Below, piece after piece: positions 1 to 15,301 of a stretch of 64,000 bases of DNA. A program made the translations under genes and the position numbers. Within the stretch, counting starts at the first letter, position 1. Each line of letters begins with the position of its first letter. The notes below the pieces were generated by a model. That model ran no database searches. It saw only the letters and a program-made list of their open reading frames with translations, and was not told where the DNA came from. The stretch covers positions 372,001-436,000 of the forward strand of contig NZ_FNPW01000004.1 in the NCBI RefSeq assembly GCF_900107395.1. The letters are read 5' to 3'. Source of the stretch: Pseudomonas sp. NFIX28 (GTDB taxonomy: Bacteria > Pseudomonadota > Gammaproteobacteria > Pseudomonadales > Pseudomonadaceae).

Positions 1-73
1 CATTTTGTGTTTTTAGACCAGACCACAACTGGTTGAAGCCAAGTTATCTGCATGACTGCAAACAACTCTTAAA

Positions 74-150
74 TGGTGCACTCGACAGGATTCGAACCTG
101 TGACCGCTCGGTTCGTAGCCGAGTACTCTATCCAGCTGAGCTACGAGTGC
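74..150 (-). tRNA. tRNA-Arg (anticodon ACG)
   Basis: On the minus strand this 77-nt stretch folds as a cloverleaf. A 7-bp acceptor stem (GCACTCG with CGAGTGC) is followed by discriminator A and an encoded CCA end. The anticodon stem CTCGG/CCGAG holds loop CTACGAA, which gives anticodon ACG, and the T arm contains GGTTCGAATCC. It decodes arginine CGN codons. Confidence 0.96.
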
Positions 151-257
151 ATTTGTTGCCGCGCATTATAGACCGTTAAATCTTTTTGTAAAGCACTTTT
201 TCTAGTAATTTCAACAACTTACAGAAGAAGCCAGATTACAACGAACTAAGCAAATAA

Positions 258-348
258 TGGCGGAGAACGGGGGATTCGAACCCCCGACACCCTTTTGAGG
301 TGTACTCCCTTAGCAGGGGAGCGCCTTCGGCCACTCGGCCAGCTCTCC
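258..348 (-). tRNA. tRNA-Ser (anticodon GCT)
   Basis: This 91-nt minus-strand tRNA has an encoded CCA end and the long variable arm expected of a class II tRNA. The anticodon loop CTGCTAA gives anticodon GCT, which reads AGC/AGU serine codons. The T arm carries GGTTCGAATCC. It lies just downstream of rsmA and is followed by tRNA-Arg, a familiar Pseudomonas order. Confidence 0.96.
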
Positions 349-410
349 GCAACACGGGGCGTATATTAACCAGCTTTCTCCCCGTTTGCAAACAAAAAAA
401 ACGATAAAAA

Positions 411-599
411 TTAATGGCTTGGTTCTTCGTCCTTCTCTTTCTTTATCCGCAGGTAAATTTCTTCCCGGTGCACCGCAACCTCTTTAGGGGCGTTGACACC
501 GATACGCACTTGATTTCCTTTGACGCCGAGCACGGTCACGGTGATTTCGCCATCACCAATAATCAGGCTTTCTGCGCACCGACGAGTCAGAATCAGCAT
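411..599 (-). CDS. rsmA: RsmA/CsrA carbon storage regulator
   Basis: A 62-residue protein of the CsrA family. These are homodimeric RNA-binding proteins that recognise GGA motifs in mRNA leaders, repress translation, and are titrated by small RNAs of the RsmY/RsmZ type. The sequence runs MLILTRR at the N terminus through the conserved [16 protein letters not shown] core to VHREEIY. The ATG at 599 is chosen because the family always begins MLILTR and AGGAG lies just upstream; a start 18 bases earlier would add six non-family residues. It follows lysC in the same direction and precedes the two tRNAs. In this genus it controls secondary metabolism, motility and secretion, including type VI secretion. 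Confidence 0.97.
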   Translation of the reverse strand: MLILTRRCAESLIIGDGEITVTVLGVKGNQVRIGVNAPKEVAVHREEIYLRIKKEKDEEPSH

Positions 600-741
600 A
601 CCTTTCTCCTCACGCATTTCATTTCAGGGGACAACAGTCTGCAAAAAAAAGGGTATCGACCTACAACCAGGACGGCCGTAGCCCTACACGCCTAAGTATT
701 GACTAGCGCGAGCAAAAGAACAGTTTTCTGTCACGCAGATC

Positions 742-772
742 AAAAAAACAAAGGGCGCGGTAAACCGCGCCC
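742..772 (-). terminator. Rho-independent terminator after lysC
   Basis: On the minus strand a GC-rich hairpin (GGGCGCGGT, loop TTT or AAA, CCGCGCCC) is followed by a run of seven T in the transcript direction. It sits 13 bases after the lysC stop and separates lysC from rsmA. Confidence 0.85.
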
Positions 773-785
773 TTCGGGCAACGCA

Positions 786-1280
786 TCACTCGCCCTGTCG
801 GGCCGGAGCGTCCAGTTCGAAAGCTGTGTGCAGAGCGCGCACAGCCAGTTCCAGGTACTTCTCTTCGATTACCACGGAAACCTTGATTTCCGAGGTCGAA
901 ATCATCTGGATGTTGATGCTTTCCTTGGCCAGTGCTTCGAACATGCGGCTGGCAACGCCCGCATGGGAGCGCATGCCGACGCCTACGATCGAGACCTTGG
1001 CGATCTTGGTATCGCCCACCACTTCCCGTGCACCGATTTCACGGGCAGTGTTTTCCAGCACTTGCTGGGCTGCCAGGTAATCGTTGCGATGCACGGTGAA
1101 GGTGAAGTCGGTGGTGTTATCGTGCGAAACGTTCTGCACGATCATGTCGACTTCAATGTTCGCGGCGCTGATCGGACCGAGAATCTTGAAGGCCACGCCG
1201 GGAGTGTCTGGCACGCCACGGATGGTCAGCTTGGCTTCATCGCGGTTAAAAGCGATGCCGGAAATGATCGGCTGTTCCAT
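786..1280 (-). other. Probable internal start for the aspartate kinase beta (ACT) subunit
   Basis: An ATG at 1280 (codon 250 of lysC, beginning MEQPIISG) is preceded in frame by AAGAGGAATCC, a good ribosome binding site. Translation from here would give a 164-residue protein made only of the regulatory ACT region. Several bacterial aspartate kinases are known to be alpha2-beta2 enzymes whose beta subunit is made from such an internal start. That it is used here is inference from the ribosome site and position. Confidence 0.55.
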
Positions 1281-2027
1281 GGATTCCTCTTCATCAATAG
1301 TAATGAGGGTACCCGGACCCTCCTTGAAGCTGTGCAGTACGCGCAGCGGGACGTTGTACTTGCCGGCGAACTCGACCGCGCGGATCTGCAGCACCTTGGA
1401 ACCCAGGCTGGCCATTTCCAGCATTTCTTCGAAGGTGATCTTGTCCAGGCGCTGGGCCACGGGCACCACGCGCGGATCGGTGGTGTAGACGCCGTCGACA
1501 TCGGTGTAGATCTGGCATTCGTCAGCCTTCAGGGCTGCCGCCAGTGCCACGCCAGTAGTGTCGGAACCGCCACGACCGAGGGTCGTGATGTTGCCGTGCT
1601 CGTCGACGCCCTGGAAACCCGCGACCACGACCACGCGACCGGCCTTCAGGTCACCGCGAATTTTCTGATCGTCAATCTGCAATATGCGCGCTTTATTGTG
1701 CGCGCTATCGGTCAGAATCCGCACCTGGTTGCCGGTATAGGACACCGCTGGCACGCCGCGCTTGATCAGCGCCATGGCCAGCAGTGCGATCGTCACCTGC
1801 TCACCGGTGGAAACAATCACGTCCAGTTCGCGAGGAACCGGTTGACCGTCGCCGCTGATTTGCTTGGCAAGGTCGATCAGACGGTTGGTTTCGCCGCTCA
1901 TGGCCGACAGTACAACCACCAGGTCGTCACCGGCTTCGCGGAATTTTTTCACCTTGTCGGCGACCTGTTCGATTCTTTCGACAGAACCGACCGAGGTACC
2001 TCCAAATTTCTGTACGATCAAAGCCAT
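786..2027 (-). CDS. lysC: Aspartate kinase LysC
   Basis: 413 residues. It phosphorylates L-aspartate, the first step to lysine, threonine, methionine and diaminopimelate. The N-terminal kinase domain begins ALIVQKFGGTSVG (the KFGGTS motif contacts ATP and aspartate) and contains GRGGSDTT near residue 150. The C-terminal third, from about residue 265, holds the tandem ACT regulatory domains that normally bind lysine and threonine. The start at 2027 is the family start. alaS lies upstream and rsmA downstream on the same strand. A likely second translation start inside the gene is described separately. Confidence 0.97.
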   Translation of the reverse strand: MALIVQKFGGTSVGSVERIEQVADKVKKFREAGDDLVVVLSAMSGETNRLIDLAKQISGDGQPVPRELDVIVSTGEQVTIALLAMALIKRGVPAVSYTGNQVRILTDSAHNKARILQIDDQKIRGDLKAGRVVVVAGFQGVDEHGNITTLGRGGSDTTGVALAAALKADECQIYTDVDGVYTTDPRVVPVAQRLDKITFEEMLEMASLGSKVLQIRAVEFAGKYNVPLRVLHSFKEGPGTLITIDEEESMEQPIISGIAFNRDEAKLTIRGVPDTPGVAFKILGPISAANIEVDMIVQNVSHDNTTDFTFTVHRNDYLAAQQVLENTAREIGAREVVGDTKIAKVSIVGVGMRSHAGVASRMFEALAKESINIQMISTSEIKVSVVIEEKYLELAVRALHTAFELDAPARQGE

Positions 2028-2088
2028 TTCTAAGCCGCCTCAGCCCGTAAAGGGGCGCCCATTAATCAATCAAACTGCGCAGCTCCAA

Positions 2089-2111
2089 AGCCCGCCACTA
2101 GACGACGGGCT
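2089..2111 (-). terminator. Possible weak terminator after alaS
   Basis: Minus strand: AGCCCGTC, loop GTCTAGT, GGCGGGCT forms an 8-bp stem (one G-T pair), followed by only two T before the run breaks. It lies in the 96-bp alaS-lysC gap, so it may attenuate rather than fully stop transcription. Confidence 0.4.
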
Positions 2112-2123
2112 CGGCTTGGAACC

Positions 2124-4748
<2,625 letters not shown>

Positions 4749-4894
4749 TAGGTTCTTCCACGGAGACTGCGGCCAAAGGCCTGTGCGAAACGTCATCAGA
4801 CGAAACGACGGCAAAGGGCCGCATTATATCGGCCCTGAGCTTGGGGTACAGCGTGTTTATACGATAGAGACGGTCAATTGGACGGCTAACACTC

Positions 4895-5899
<1,005 letters not shown>

Positions 5900-6118
5900 G
5901 GATCAGGCCTCGGCAATAGGACGCGCACGTCGCTGCGGATAAGGGGAAATTCCTTCGAACCGAATTACTACGGGCGCCGCCGGGATTTATCAAGGCTCGC
6001 TCGAGAAAAGCTCGTCGACGCACATTAAAAAACCGATGTTTATCATCCAAAAGCCCCAATGCGCCGCCGAAAAATATGTGTTACAAACTCACCGCCGCCG
6101 CAAAATCCGGTGGCAACG

Positions 6119-6281
6119 TTCTCAGGGCGGGGTGTAATTCCCCACCGGCGGTAATTGCGCGCAATGCGCATAGCCCGCGAGCGCTTGGCGACAGGCGCCG
6201 CTTCGGCGGTGAATGGCGGCAAGGTCAGCAGACCCGGTGTGATCCCGGGGCCGACGGTCATAGTCCGGATGAAGAGAGAAC
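6119..6281 (+). promoter_or_regulatory. FMN riboswitch (RFN element)
   Basis: The stretch contains the conserved FMN aptamer blocks in order: TCAGGGCGGGGTG, CCCCACCGGCGGTAAT, AGCCCGCGAGC, GGTCAGCAGACCCGGTGTGAT, CCGGGGCCGACGGTCATAGTCCGGATGAAGAGAG (broken here into its usual sub-blocks). It begins 289 bases before the lumazine synthase start. FMN binding normally lowers expression of riboflavin genes by transcription termination or by blocking the ribosome site. The hairpin described next favours translation control here. Confidence 0.95.
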
Positions 6282-6375
6282 GGGATTGGCACCAAAGGGC
6301 CGTCCGCAGACCGCCGCACGAATGCCTGTGCGCCTGGCCTGCACGTACCCTTAAATCCCTTTCGATTCATAACGC

Positions 6376-6398
6376 CCTGTTTTTCACACAAACAGGAG
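6376..6398 (+). promoter_or_regulatory. Hairpin covering the ribosome binding site of ribH
   Basis: CCTGTTT at 6376-6382 pairs perfectly with AAACAGG at 6390-6396 across a 7-nt loop. The right arm overlaps the ribosome site AGGAG (6394-6398), nine bases before the ATG at 6408. This is the geometry of a sequestering helix in the expression platform of the upstream FMN riboswitch. No T-run follows, so it is not a terminator. Confidence 0.6.
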
Positions 6399-6407
6399 TC
6401 AGAACAG

Positions 6408-6914
6408 ATGCAACCCACCGCAATCGATAGCAAAAGCAAACAGCATCACGGCGAACGCGTGGCGTTTATCCAGGCCTGCTGGCACAAGGAAATCGTCGAC
6501 CAGAGCCGCAAAGGTTTCGTCAGCGAAATGCTCGCCCAGGGTTACCAGGAAAGCGATATCGACTTCTTCGAAGTCGGCGGCGCCTTTGAAATTCCACTGC
6601 ACGCCAAGCTGCTGGCCAAGTCCGGTCGTTATGCCGGCATCGTTGCCGCAGGCCTGGTAGTGGACGGCGGCATCTACCGCCACGAATTCGTCGCCCAGTC
6701 GGTGATCAGCGGGCTGATGCAGGTCCAGCTGGAAACCGAAGTGCCGGTGTTCTCGGTGGTCCTGACTCCGCACCACTTCCATGCCGGCGAAGAACACCAG
6801 AAGTTCTTCTTCGAGCATTTCGTGCATAAAGGCCAGGAAGCCGCGAAAACCTGCGCCGACACCCTGCACAAGACTCGCGCCCTGCATCGCCATGAGCAGC
6901 GGGTAGCGGTTTAA
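6408..6914 (+). CDS. ribH: 6,7-dimethyl-8-ribityllumazine synthase, type II (RibH2-like)
   Basis: 168 residues. Lumazine synthase condenses 5-amino-6-ribitylaminouracil with 3,4-dihydroxybutanone phosphate, the penultimate step of riboflavin synthesis. The core has FIQACWHKEIVDQ, FFEVGGAFEIPLHAK, GLVVDGGIYRHEFVA and SVVLTPHHFH. These resemble the decameric Brucella/rhizobial RibH2 enzyme (IYRHDFVA, VVLTPHHFHE) more than the 60-subunit type I enzyme. No other rib gene is adjacent, so this is a stand-alone, FMN-controlled paralogue; a housekeeping ribH probably exists elsewhere (inference). It ends at a clear terminator. Confidence 0.93.
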   Translation: MQPTAIDSKSKQHHGERVAFIQACWHKEIVDQSRKGFVSEMLAQGYQESDIDFFEVGGAFEIPLHAKLLAKSGRYAGIVAAGLVVDGGIYRHEFVAQSVISGLMQVQLETEVPVFSVVLTPHHFHAGEEHQKFFFEHFVHKGQEAAKTCADTLHKTRALHRHEQRVAV

Positions 6915-6935
6915 GCGACAGACGCTGAAAGCAAA

Positions 6936-6986
6936 ATCGCGAGCCCGTTCGTTCCTCTCGGATCGAGCTGGCTCGCGATGTTTTTT
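6936..6986 (+). terminator. Terminator after ribH
   Basis: ATCGCGAGCC at 6936-6945 pairs with GGCTCGCGAT at 6970-6979, followed by G and six T. The loop is 24 nt and can form a small internal stem. The stem sequence resembles the class of REP that contains GCTCGCGAT, so a REP may have been recruited as terminator. Confidence 0.7.
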
Positions 6987-7089
6987 GTAGCCGCTGCCGC
7001 AGGCTGCGATAAGGCCCGCAGGGCCTTCCAATCAACCTCAAAAGCAGCGCCCGCTAGGCGGTTGATCTCAGCCTTCGGCAGTGGCTACA
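6986..7089 (+). repeat. REP pair (REPIN), GTAGCCGCTGCCGCAGGCTGCG type
   Basis: The left copy reads TGTAGCCGCTGCCGCAGGCTGC from 6986; a degenerate inverted copy (GCCTTCGGCAGTGGCTACA) ends at 7089. Between them lies a variable spacer with further short palindromes (AAGGCCCGCAGGGCCTT). It separates convergent ribH and astE. Confidence 0.8.
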
Positions 7090-7099
7090 GATTGCCGTG

Positions 7100-8110
7100 T
7101 CAGGCCAGGCCGTCAGCCGTGGTCGGCACGATCAGGATCCCGGCACGCAGGCCGTTCTTCACCTTGGGGTTGGGGAAGATGATCCGCGCCCCCGGCTCCT
7201 CGACTATCCAGCGGGTCTGGGCGATGTCGTCGGCCAGCAGGTAACCCACTTCCAGCTCGGAGAAGTTCTCGATGTCCGCCGGCAGGTGCAGGTGGAAGGT
7301 ATCGCTGTGCTTGATGATTTCCCGAGCGACGCTGAACAACTGCAAGCCATCCAGCCCCTCGTCCGCCACCGGTGGCTCGCAGCCTTCGATGATCTGCTTG
7401 AGGCGGGTTTCCAGACGCTCGACATTCACTCCCTCGTTCTGCCCGAACGGCCTGGCCTTGCCCAGCTCCAGGGTGAAGGACTCGGCGTCCAGCTTGTCGT
7501 AGGTGTAGGAGCTGAACACGATGGACGGCTTGTTCTGCAAAAGCACCGCCTCCATGCCCGCAGCGCGCAGGCGCGCCAGTTCGCGACGCGAGTGCTGGCG
7601 ACCTTCCTTCCACGGATACAGGGCAAACTGCTCGATCTTCGAACCGCGGATCGCGGTGTGCAGGTCGTAGTGCAGGCGGGTGCGCTCCGGCAAGCTGAAA
7701 AAGCTTGCGGCCAGGCGCTCCAGCTCACAGGCGCGCAAGGCTTCGTTGCCGCTGCCTTGTTCGTGCCGGCCGTTGAACAGCCGGTTGATGTCCTGCTCGA
7801 CGAACCGCTCGCCACGGCGCATGGCCTCGGGGTTGCCGAACAGGAAGAGAATGCGTGCACACGGTTTGAGGTCGCCGCGGGCGATGTCATGCAACAGACG
7901 GTCGAGCAACTCGATCGGTGCCGTCTCGTTGCCGTGGATGCCGGCCGACAGCAGCAGGTCCATGCCATTGTCGCGCGCCTGGGGTGGCCGGACCTCCAGC
8001 GCACCTTCGCTTAGCCAGCGCATCCGCACGCCGTCGACAGTCAGTTGAGTCTTCTCCGCCGGTTCACGACCGGCGAGGGTCAGTTCAAGCAGTTTGCCGA
8101 GGGCGAGCAT
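7100..8110 (-). CDS. astE: Succinylglutamate desuccinylase AstE
   Basis: 336 residues. It performs the last step of the arginine succinyltransferase pathway, releasing glutamate and succinate from N-succinylglutamate. It is an M14-like zinc hydrolase: the motif [11 protein letters not shown] supplies the first His and Glu ligands and [12 protein letters not shown] the next. The ATG at 8110 is taken because the family starts [18 protein letters not shown] and AAGGA lies upstream; an open frame extends 60 bases further. It is the last gene of the ast/aru operon, 13 bp after the small unknown gene. Confidence 0.95.
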   Translation of the reverse strand: MLALGKLLELTLAGREPAEKTQLTVDGVRMRWLSEGALEVRPPQARDNGMDLLLSAGIHGNETAPIELLDRLLHDIARGDLKPCARILFLFGNPEAMRRGERFVEQDINRLFNGRHEQGSGNEALRACELERLAASFFSLPERTRLHYDLHTAIRGSKIEQFALYPWKEGRQHSRRELARLRAAGMEAVLLQNKPSIVFSSYTYDKLDAESFTLELGKARPFGQNEGVNVERLETRLKQIIEGCEPPVADEGLDGLQLFSVAREIIKHSDTFHLHLPADIENFSELEVGYLLADDIAQTRWIVEEPGARIIFPNPKVKNGLRAGILIVPTTADGLA

Positions 8111-8123
8111 AGAACGTAATTCC

Positions 8124-8411
8124 TTAATGGTCGTGCTGGCAGTCTGGGCCGTGCACGTGATCGTCGTCACCAGCGTCGGCCGGTTCCATTTCCAGTTGCA
8201 GACTTACCAGATTAGTCGCCAATGGACGCAGCAGCAGGTTGGCGTATTCCTCGTCGCCTTCCTCGACGTCCACGCCGATCAGCAGCTGGCCGCGGCCATC
8301 CTGCTGGATCCACAGTTCCTTGCCTTGCCACATCACGGCAACGCGGGTGCAGGAAGTTTCCAGTTGAGTGCCGTCGGTATCTTCAAGGATCAGCTTCAGG
8401 GTATCGCTCAT
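8124..8411 (-). CDS. Small acidic protein of the ast operon, unknown function
   Basis: 95 residues, not recognised as a characterised family. The same kind of gene occurs between aruB and aruE in P. aeruginosa, so the position is conserved. The body is predicted to be mostly beta strand ([42 protein letters not shown]). The last 17 residues are rich in Asp and His ([14 protein letters not shown]), a possible metal-binding tail. The tight spacing to astE suggests co-translation. A metal-delivery or accessory role for the zinc enzyme AstE is only a guess. Confidence 0.8.
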   Translation of the reverse strand: MSDTLKLILEDTDGTQLETSCTRVAVMWQGKELWIQQDGRGQLLIGVDVEEGDEEYANLLLRPLATNLVSLQLEMEPADAGDDDHVHGPDCQHDH

Positions 8412-8472
8412 TTATTACGCTCTCATCTGGAGATAAAGCGGCGCCTGGATCCACAGAAACAGGCGCGGGCTT

Positions 8473-9819
8473 TTAATTGATCTGGAATGGATAAACCGCG
8501 CCCAGTTTAAGGATTTGCGTCAGTTCATCCAGTGCCGTCCGGCACTCAAGCAGCAATTGCGGGTCCGCCAGATCGTTTTCGCTCAGGCGGTCGCGGTAGT
8601 GCTTGTCGACCCATTGGGTCAGCGTGTCGTACAACGGCGCGGTCATGATAACCCCTGGGTTGACCGCCGCCAGTTCAGTCTGGTTGAGCGCGACCCGTAG
8701 CCGCAGGCACGCCGGGCCACCGCCGTTCTGCATGCTCTGCTTGAGGTCGAAGACTTTCACTTCGCGGATCAGGCCGCCGGAGCTGGTCAGGCTTTGCAGG
8801 TACTGCCAGACACGCTCGTTGCCACGGCACTCTTCCGGCACGATCAGCAGCATCGAGCCGTCGGCACGGGACAGCAACTGGCTGTTGAACAGGTAGGAAC
8901 GCACCGCGTCTTCCACCGTGACCTGCGAGCGCGGCACGCAGATCGACTGGAAGTTGCCGCCACACTTGCCCAGCTTGGCCTGCAGCTCGGCGAGCATCTT
9001 GTCGGTCTCGAGGAATGCATCTTCGTGGTAGAACAGCACTTCGCCGTTACCCACCGCGATCACGTCGTTGTGGAACACGCCCTGGTCGATCACCGACGGG
9101 TTCTGCTGGGCATACACCACCCCGTCCTCGCTCAGGCCGTGCAGCCGGGCAACCGCTTGCGAGGCTTCCAGGGTCTGGCGCGCCGGGTACTTCTGCGGTG
9201 CCGGGTAGCGGGTATCGAAGGCACTGCGACCGAAGACGAAGAACTCGACGCCGGCCTGGCCGTAGTCACGGCAGAAACGGGTGTGGTTGGCCGCGCCTTC
9301 ATCGCCGAATTGCGCCACCGCCGGCAATGCCGCGTGATGGGCGAAGTGCTTCTGGTCGGCGAACATCGCCCCCAGTACGCGGCTGGTGGTCGGGTGCTCG
9401 ATGCTGCGGTGATATTTGCAGTTCAGGTTGGCGGCGGTGAAATGCACGCGACCGTCAGCGGTGTCGGCGCTCGGGCTGACCGTGGCGGCGTTGGCCACCC
9501 ACATGCTCGACGCCGAGCAACTGGCGACCAGCAGCGGCATCGCATCCTTAGCGGCGCGCTCGATGACCTGTGCATCGCTGCCGGCAAACCCCAGCCGACG
9601 CAGGGCGGCCACATCCGGGCGCTCCTGTGGCGCCAGCACGCCTTGCTGGAAACCCATTTCCATCAGCGCTTTCATTTTCGCCAGGCCCTGCAGCGCGGCT
9701 TCCTTGGGGTTGGAACACTGCTGGCTGTTGCTCTGGGACGCGACGTTGCCGTAGGACAGGCCGCCGTAGTTATGGGTAGGCCCCACTAGACCGTCGAAAT
9801 TGACTTCATAGGATTTCAT
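8473..9819 (-). CDS. astB: N-succinylarginine dihydrolase AstB
   Basis: 448 residues, exactly the family length. It hydrolyses N2-succinylarginine to succinylornithine, ammonia and CO2. The fold is that of guanidine-modifying enzymes. The N terminus [24 protein letters not shown], in two family blocks, and [17 protein letters not shown] are characteristic. The ATG at 9819 with GGAG upstream is the family start. The open frame continues 204 bases upstream only through REP sequence. It is the fifth gene of the ast operon. Confidence 0.96.
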   Translation of the reverse strand: MKSYEVNFDGLVGPTHNYGGLSYGNVASQSNSQQCSNPKEAALQGLAKMKALMEMGFQQGVLAPQERPDVAALRRLGFAGSDAQVIERAAKDAMPLLVASCSASSMWVANAATVSPSADTADGRVHFTAANLNCKYHRSIEHPTTSRVLGAMFADQKHFAHHAALPAVAQFGDEGAANHTRFCRDYGQAGVEFFVFGRSAFDTRYPAPQKYPARQTLEASQAVARLHGLSEDGVVYAQQNPSVIDQGVFHNDVIAVGNGEVLFYHEDAFLETDKMLAELQAKLGKCGGNFQSICVPRSQVTVEDAVRSYLFNSQLLSRADGSMLLIVPEECRGNERVWQYLQSLTSSGGLIREVKVFDLKQSMQNGGGPACLRLRVALNQTELAAVNPGVIMTAPLYDTLTQWVDKHYRDRLSENDLADPQLLLECRTALDELTQILKLGAVYPFQIN

Positions 9820-9905
9820 CAGCGAGGCTCCACGAAAATCTGTTGTTATAGGCTTCGGTATCAGTACATGTCTTGAGGTCGTCGGCGCCCGCTTTGCGGG
9901 ACGAT

Positions 9906-10014
9906 CGCGACCTGCGGCAGTGGCTACAGGGTTACCAAAACCACCGACGCCCCGCCGCTCTCTGTAGCCATTGCCACAGGCTGCGAAAAGGTCCGCAGGA
10001 CCTTCCGCCAATCT
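9906..10014 (-). repeat. REP pair between astD and astB
   Basis: Two REP copies face each other: GACCTGCGGCAGTGGCTACA (about 9909-9930) and TGTAGCCATTGCCACAGGCTGCG (9963-9985), followed by the small palindrome AAGGTCCGCAGGACCTT. The pair occupies most of the 208-bp gap inside the ast operon, where such elements can stabilise or separate mRNA segments. Confidence 0.75.
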
Positions 10015-10027
10015 GCGGCGCAACCCA

Positions 10028-12519
<2,492 letters not shown>

Positions 12520-12601
12520 GCTATCTCCTCAGACGGGCGCCGCTGACGGCCCCCGCGAAACTCGCTGCTTTCCAGGATTCTTCCGGCATTTGCCGCAGCC
12601 G

Positions 12602-13621
12602 TTAAACCGCCACCAGGCGCACGCTGGCACCTTCGCCGACGCCCAGGGCTTCGGCCGCTTGCAGATCCAGGGTCACTGGCTTGCCGGGCGCGTAGTCCAG
12701 CTCCAGCATCACCGCGCGGTAATCCTGCAACTGCGCATTGGCGACCAGGTACTGGCGTCCGCCGCCCTTGGCAACCTCGCCGATTTTCACCGGCACCACG
12801 CGGCTCTGGGCGATCGAGCGGATCCCCGAGACCCGGGCATGCAGGGTCGGGCCACCGTCGAAGATGTCGATGTAATGGTCGGTTTCGAAGCCTTCGCGCA
12901 TCAGGATGTCGAAGGTGATCTGCGCCCGCGGGTGCACCTGGCCCATGGCTTCCTGCGCGGCATCCGGCAGCAGCGGCACATAGATCGGGTAATGCGGCAT
13001 CAGCTCGGCGAGGAAGGTGCGGCTTTTCAGCCCGCACAGACGCTCGGCGGCGGCGTAGTTGAGGTCGAAGAAGTTGCGACCGATGGCGTCCCAGAACGGC
13101 GAGTCGCCATTCTCGTCGCTGTAGCCGACGATCTCGGTCACCACCGAATCGGCGAAGCGCTCCGGATGGCTGGCGACGAACAGCAGGCGGCCGCGAGAGT
13201 TGAGCTCCGACCACGGCGAACCCACCAGCTCCGGGACCACATAGAAGCTGGTCAGCAGGCTGTTGCCGGTCAGGTCGTGACACTGGGAAAGCACGTGGAT
13301 CTTGTTGTGGATCTTCAGCTCGCGGGAGGCGTGCACGAAGGTCTCGTTACGGAAGCTGTAGAACGGCTCGGAATAACCGGCCGAAGCGACGATGGCCGAG
13401 CAACCGACCAGCTTGCCGGTCTCGGTGTCCTCAAGGACGAAGAAGTAGCTCTCCTCGCCATTGAAGCTGACCTCGGCGGCGAACGAAGCTTCGCTCGCGG
13501 CGATCTTGTCGCTCAGGCGTTCCACGTCATCCGGCAAGGAAGTGACACCAATCGGACTGTCCGCAGCCAGACGCTGTACCTCGCCCAGATCAGCCATTTG
13601 CGCGGGGCGCATCACCAGCAT
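12602..13621 (-). CDS. aruF: Arginine/ornithine N-succinyltransferase, alpha subunit AruF
   Basis: 339 residues, paralogue of the next gene. Conserved family blocks are LVMRPAQMADLGEVQRLA, CSAIVASAGYSEPFYSFRNE, TGNSLLTSFYVVPEL, DSPFWDAIGRNFFDL and HYPIYVPLLPDAA. AruF and AruG form the heteromeric succinyltransferase. Start at 13621 with ACC-rich spacer and GGAG-like site upstream. It lies 133 bp downstream of astC in the ast operon. Confidence 0.95.
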   Translation of the reverse strand: MLVMRPAQMADLGEVQRLAADSPIGVTSLPDDVERLSDKIAASEASFAAEVSFNGEESYFFVLEDTETGKLVGCSAIVASAGYSEPFYSFRNETFVHASRELKIHNKIHVLSQCHDLTGNSLLTSFYVVPELVGSPWSELNSRGRLLFVASHPERFADSVVTEIVGYSDENGDSPFWDAIGRNFFDLNYAAAERLCGLKSRTFLAELMPHYPIYVPLLPDAAQEAMGQVHPRAQITFDILMREGFETDHYIDIFDGGPTLHARVSGIRSIAQSRVVPVKIGEVAKGGGRQYLVANAQLQDYRAVMLELDYAPGKPVTLDLQAAEALGVGEGASVRLVAV

Positions 13622-13754
13622 GGTGTCACTCCTTACTCGAAACAGGCCGGCCAGGAGGCCGACTCAGGGGAAAAAATGCCGGGACAGCCCGGCACCGAAA
13701 ATTGGGCTCGACGCCTGCCCTGCAGGCAAGCGCCGAGAAGTACCGCAGCCCGAA

Positions 13755-15120
<1,366 letters not shown>

Positions 15121-15202
15121 AATTGCGTCGCAAAGGCGCAGTTTAAACTGCTAGAGGCTTTAACGGCAGGATTGTCCAACGATTTGCGCCACACATTACG
15201 AC

Positions 15203-15272
15203 GCCATCGCGAGCAAGCTTCGCTCCTACAGAAGAATGCATTCCGTGTAGGAGCGAAGCTTGCTCGCGATAG
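15203..15272 (+). repeat. REP pair (REPIN), GTAGGAGCGAAGCTTGCTCGCGAT type
   Basis: ATCGCGAGCAAGCTTCGCTC (ending CTACA at 15230) and its inverted copy TGTAGGAGCGAAGCTTGCTC (from 15246, ending GCGATAGC) are separated by 15 bases. Together they can form one long hairpin. It lies between argR and the astC promoter. Confidence 0.85.
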
Positions 15273-15301
15273 CAATTTGACAGGTAAAACGAAGAGGTGG
15301 A

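Noticed and set aside
699..2033. Long plus-strand frame opposite lysC
   Set aside because: Antisense shadow of a conserved gene in high-GC DNA; His/Gly/Gln-rich sequence without family resemblance.
9820..10023. N-terminal extension of astB
   Set aside because: Translates REP sequence; the family start at 9819 with GGAG gives exactly 448 residues.
15203..15272. Possible terminator of the gene upstream of astC
   Set aside because: The inverted repeat is a REP pair found at other places and has no T-run.
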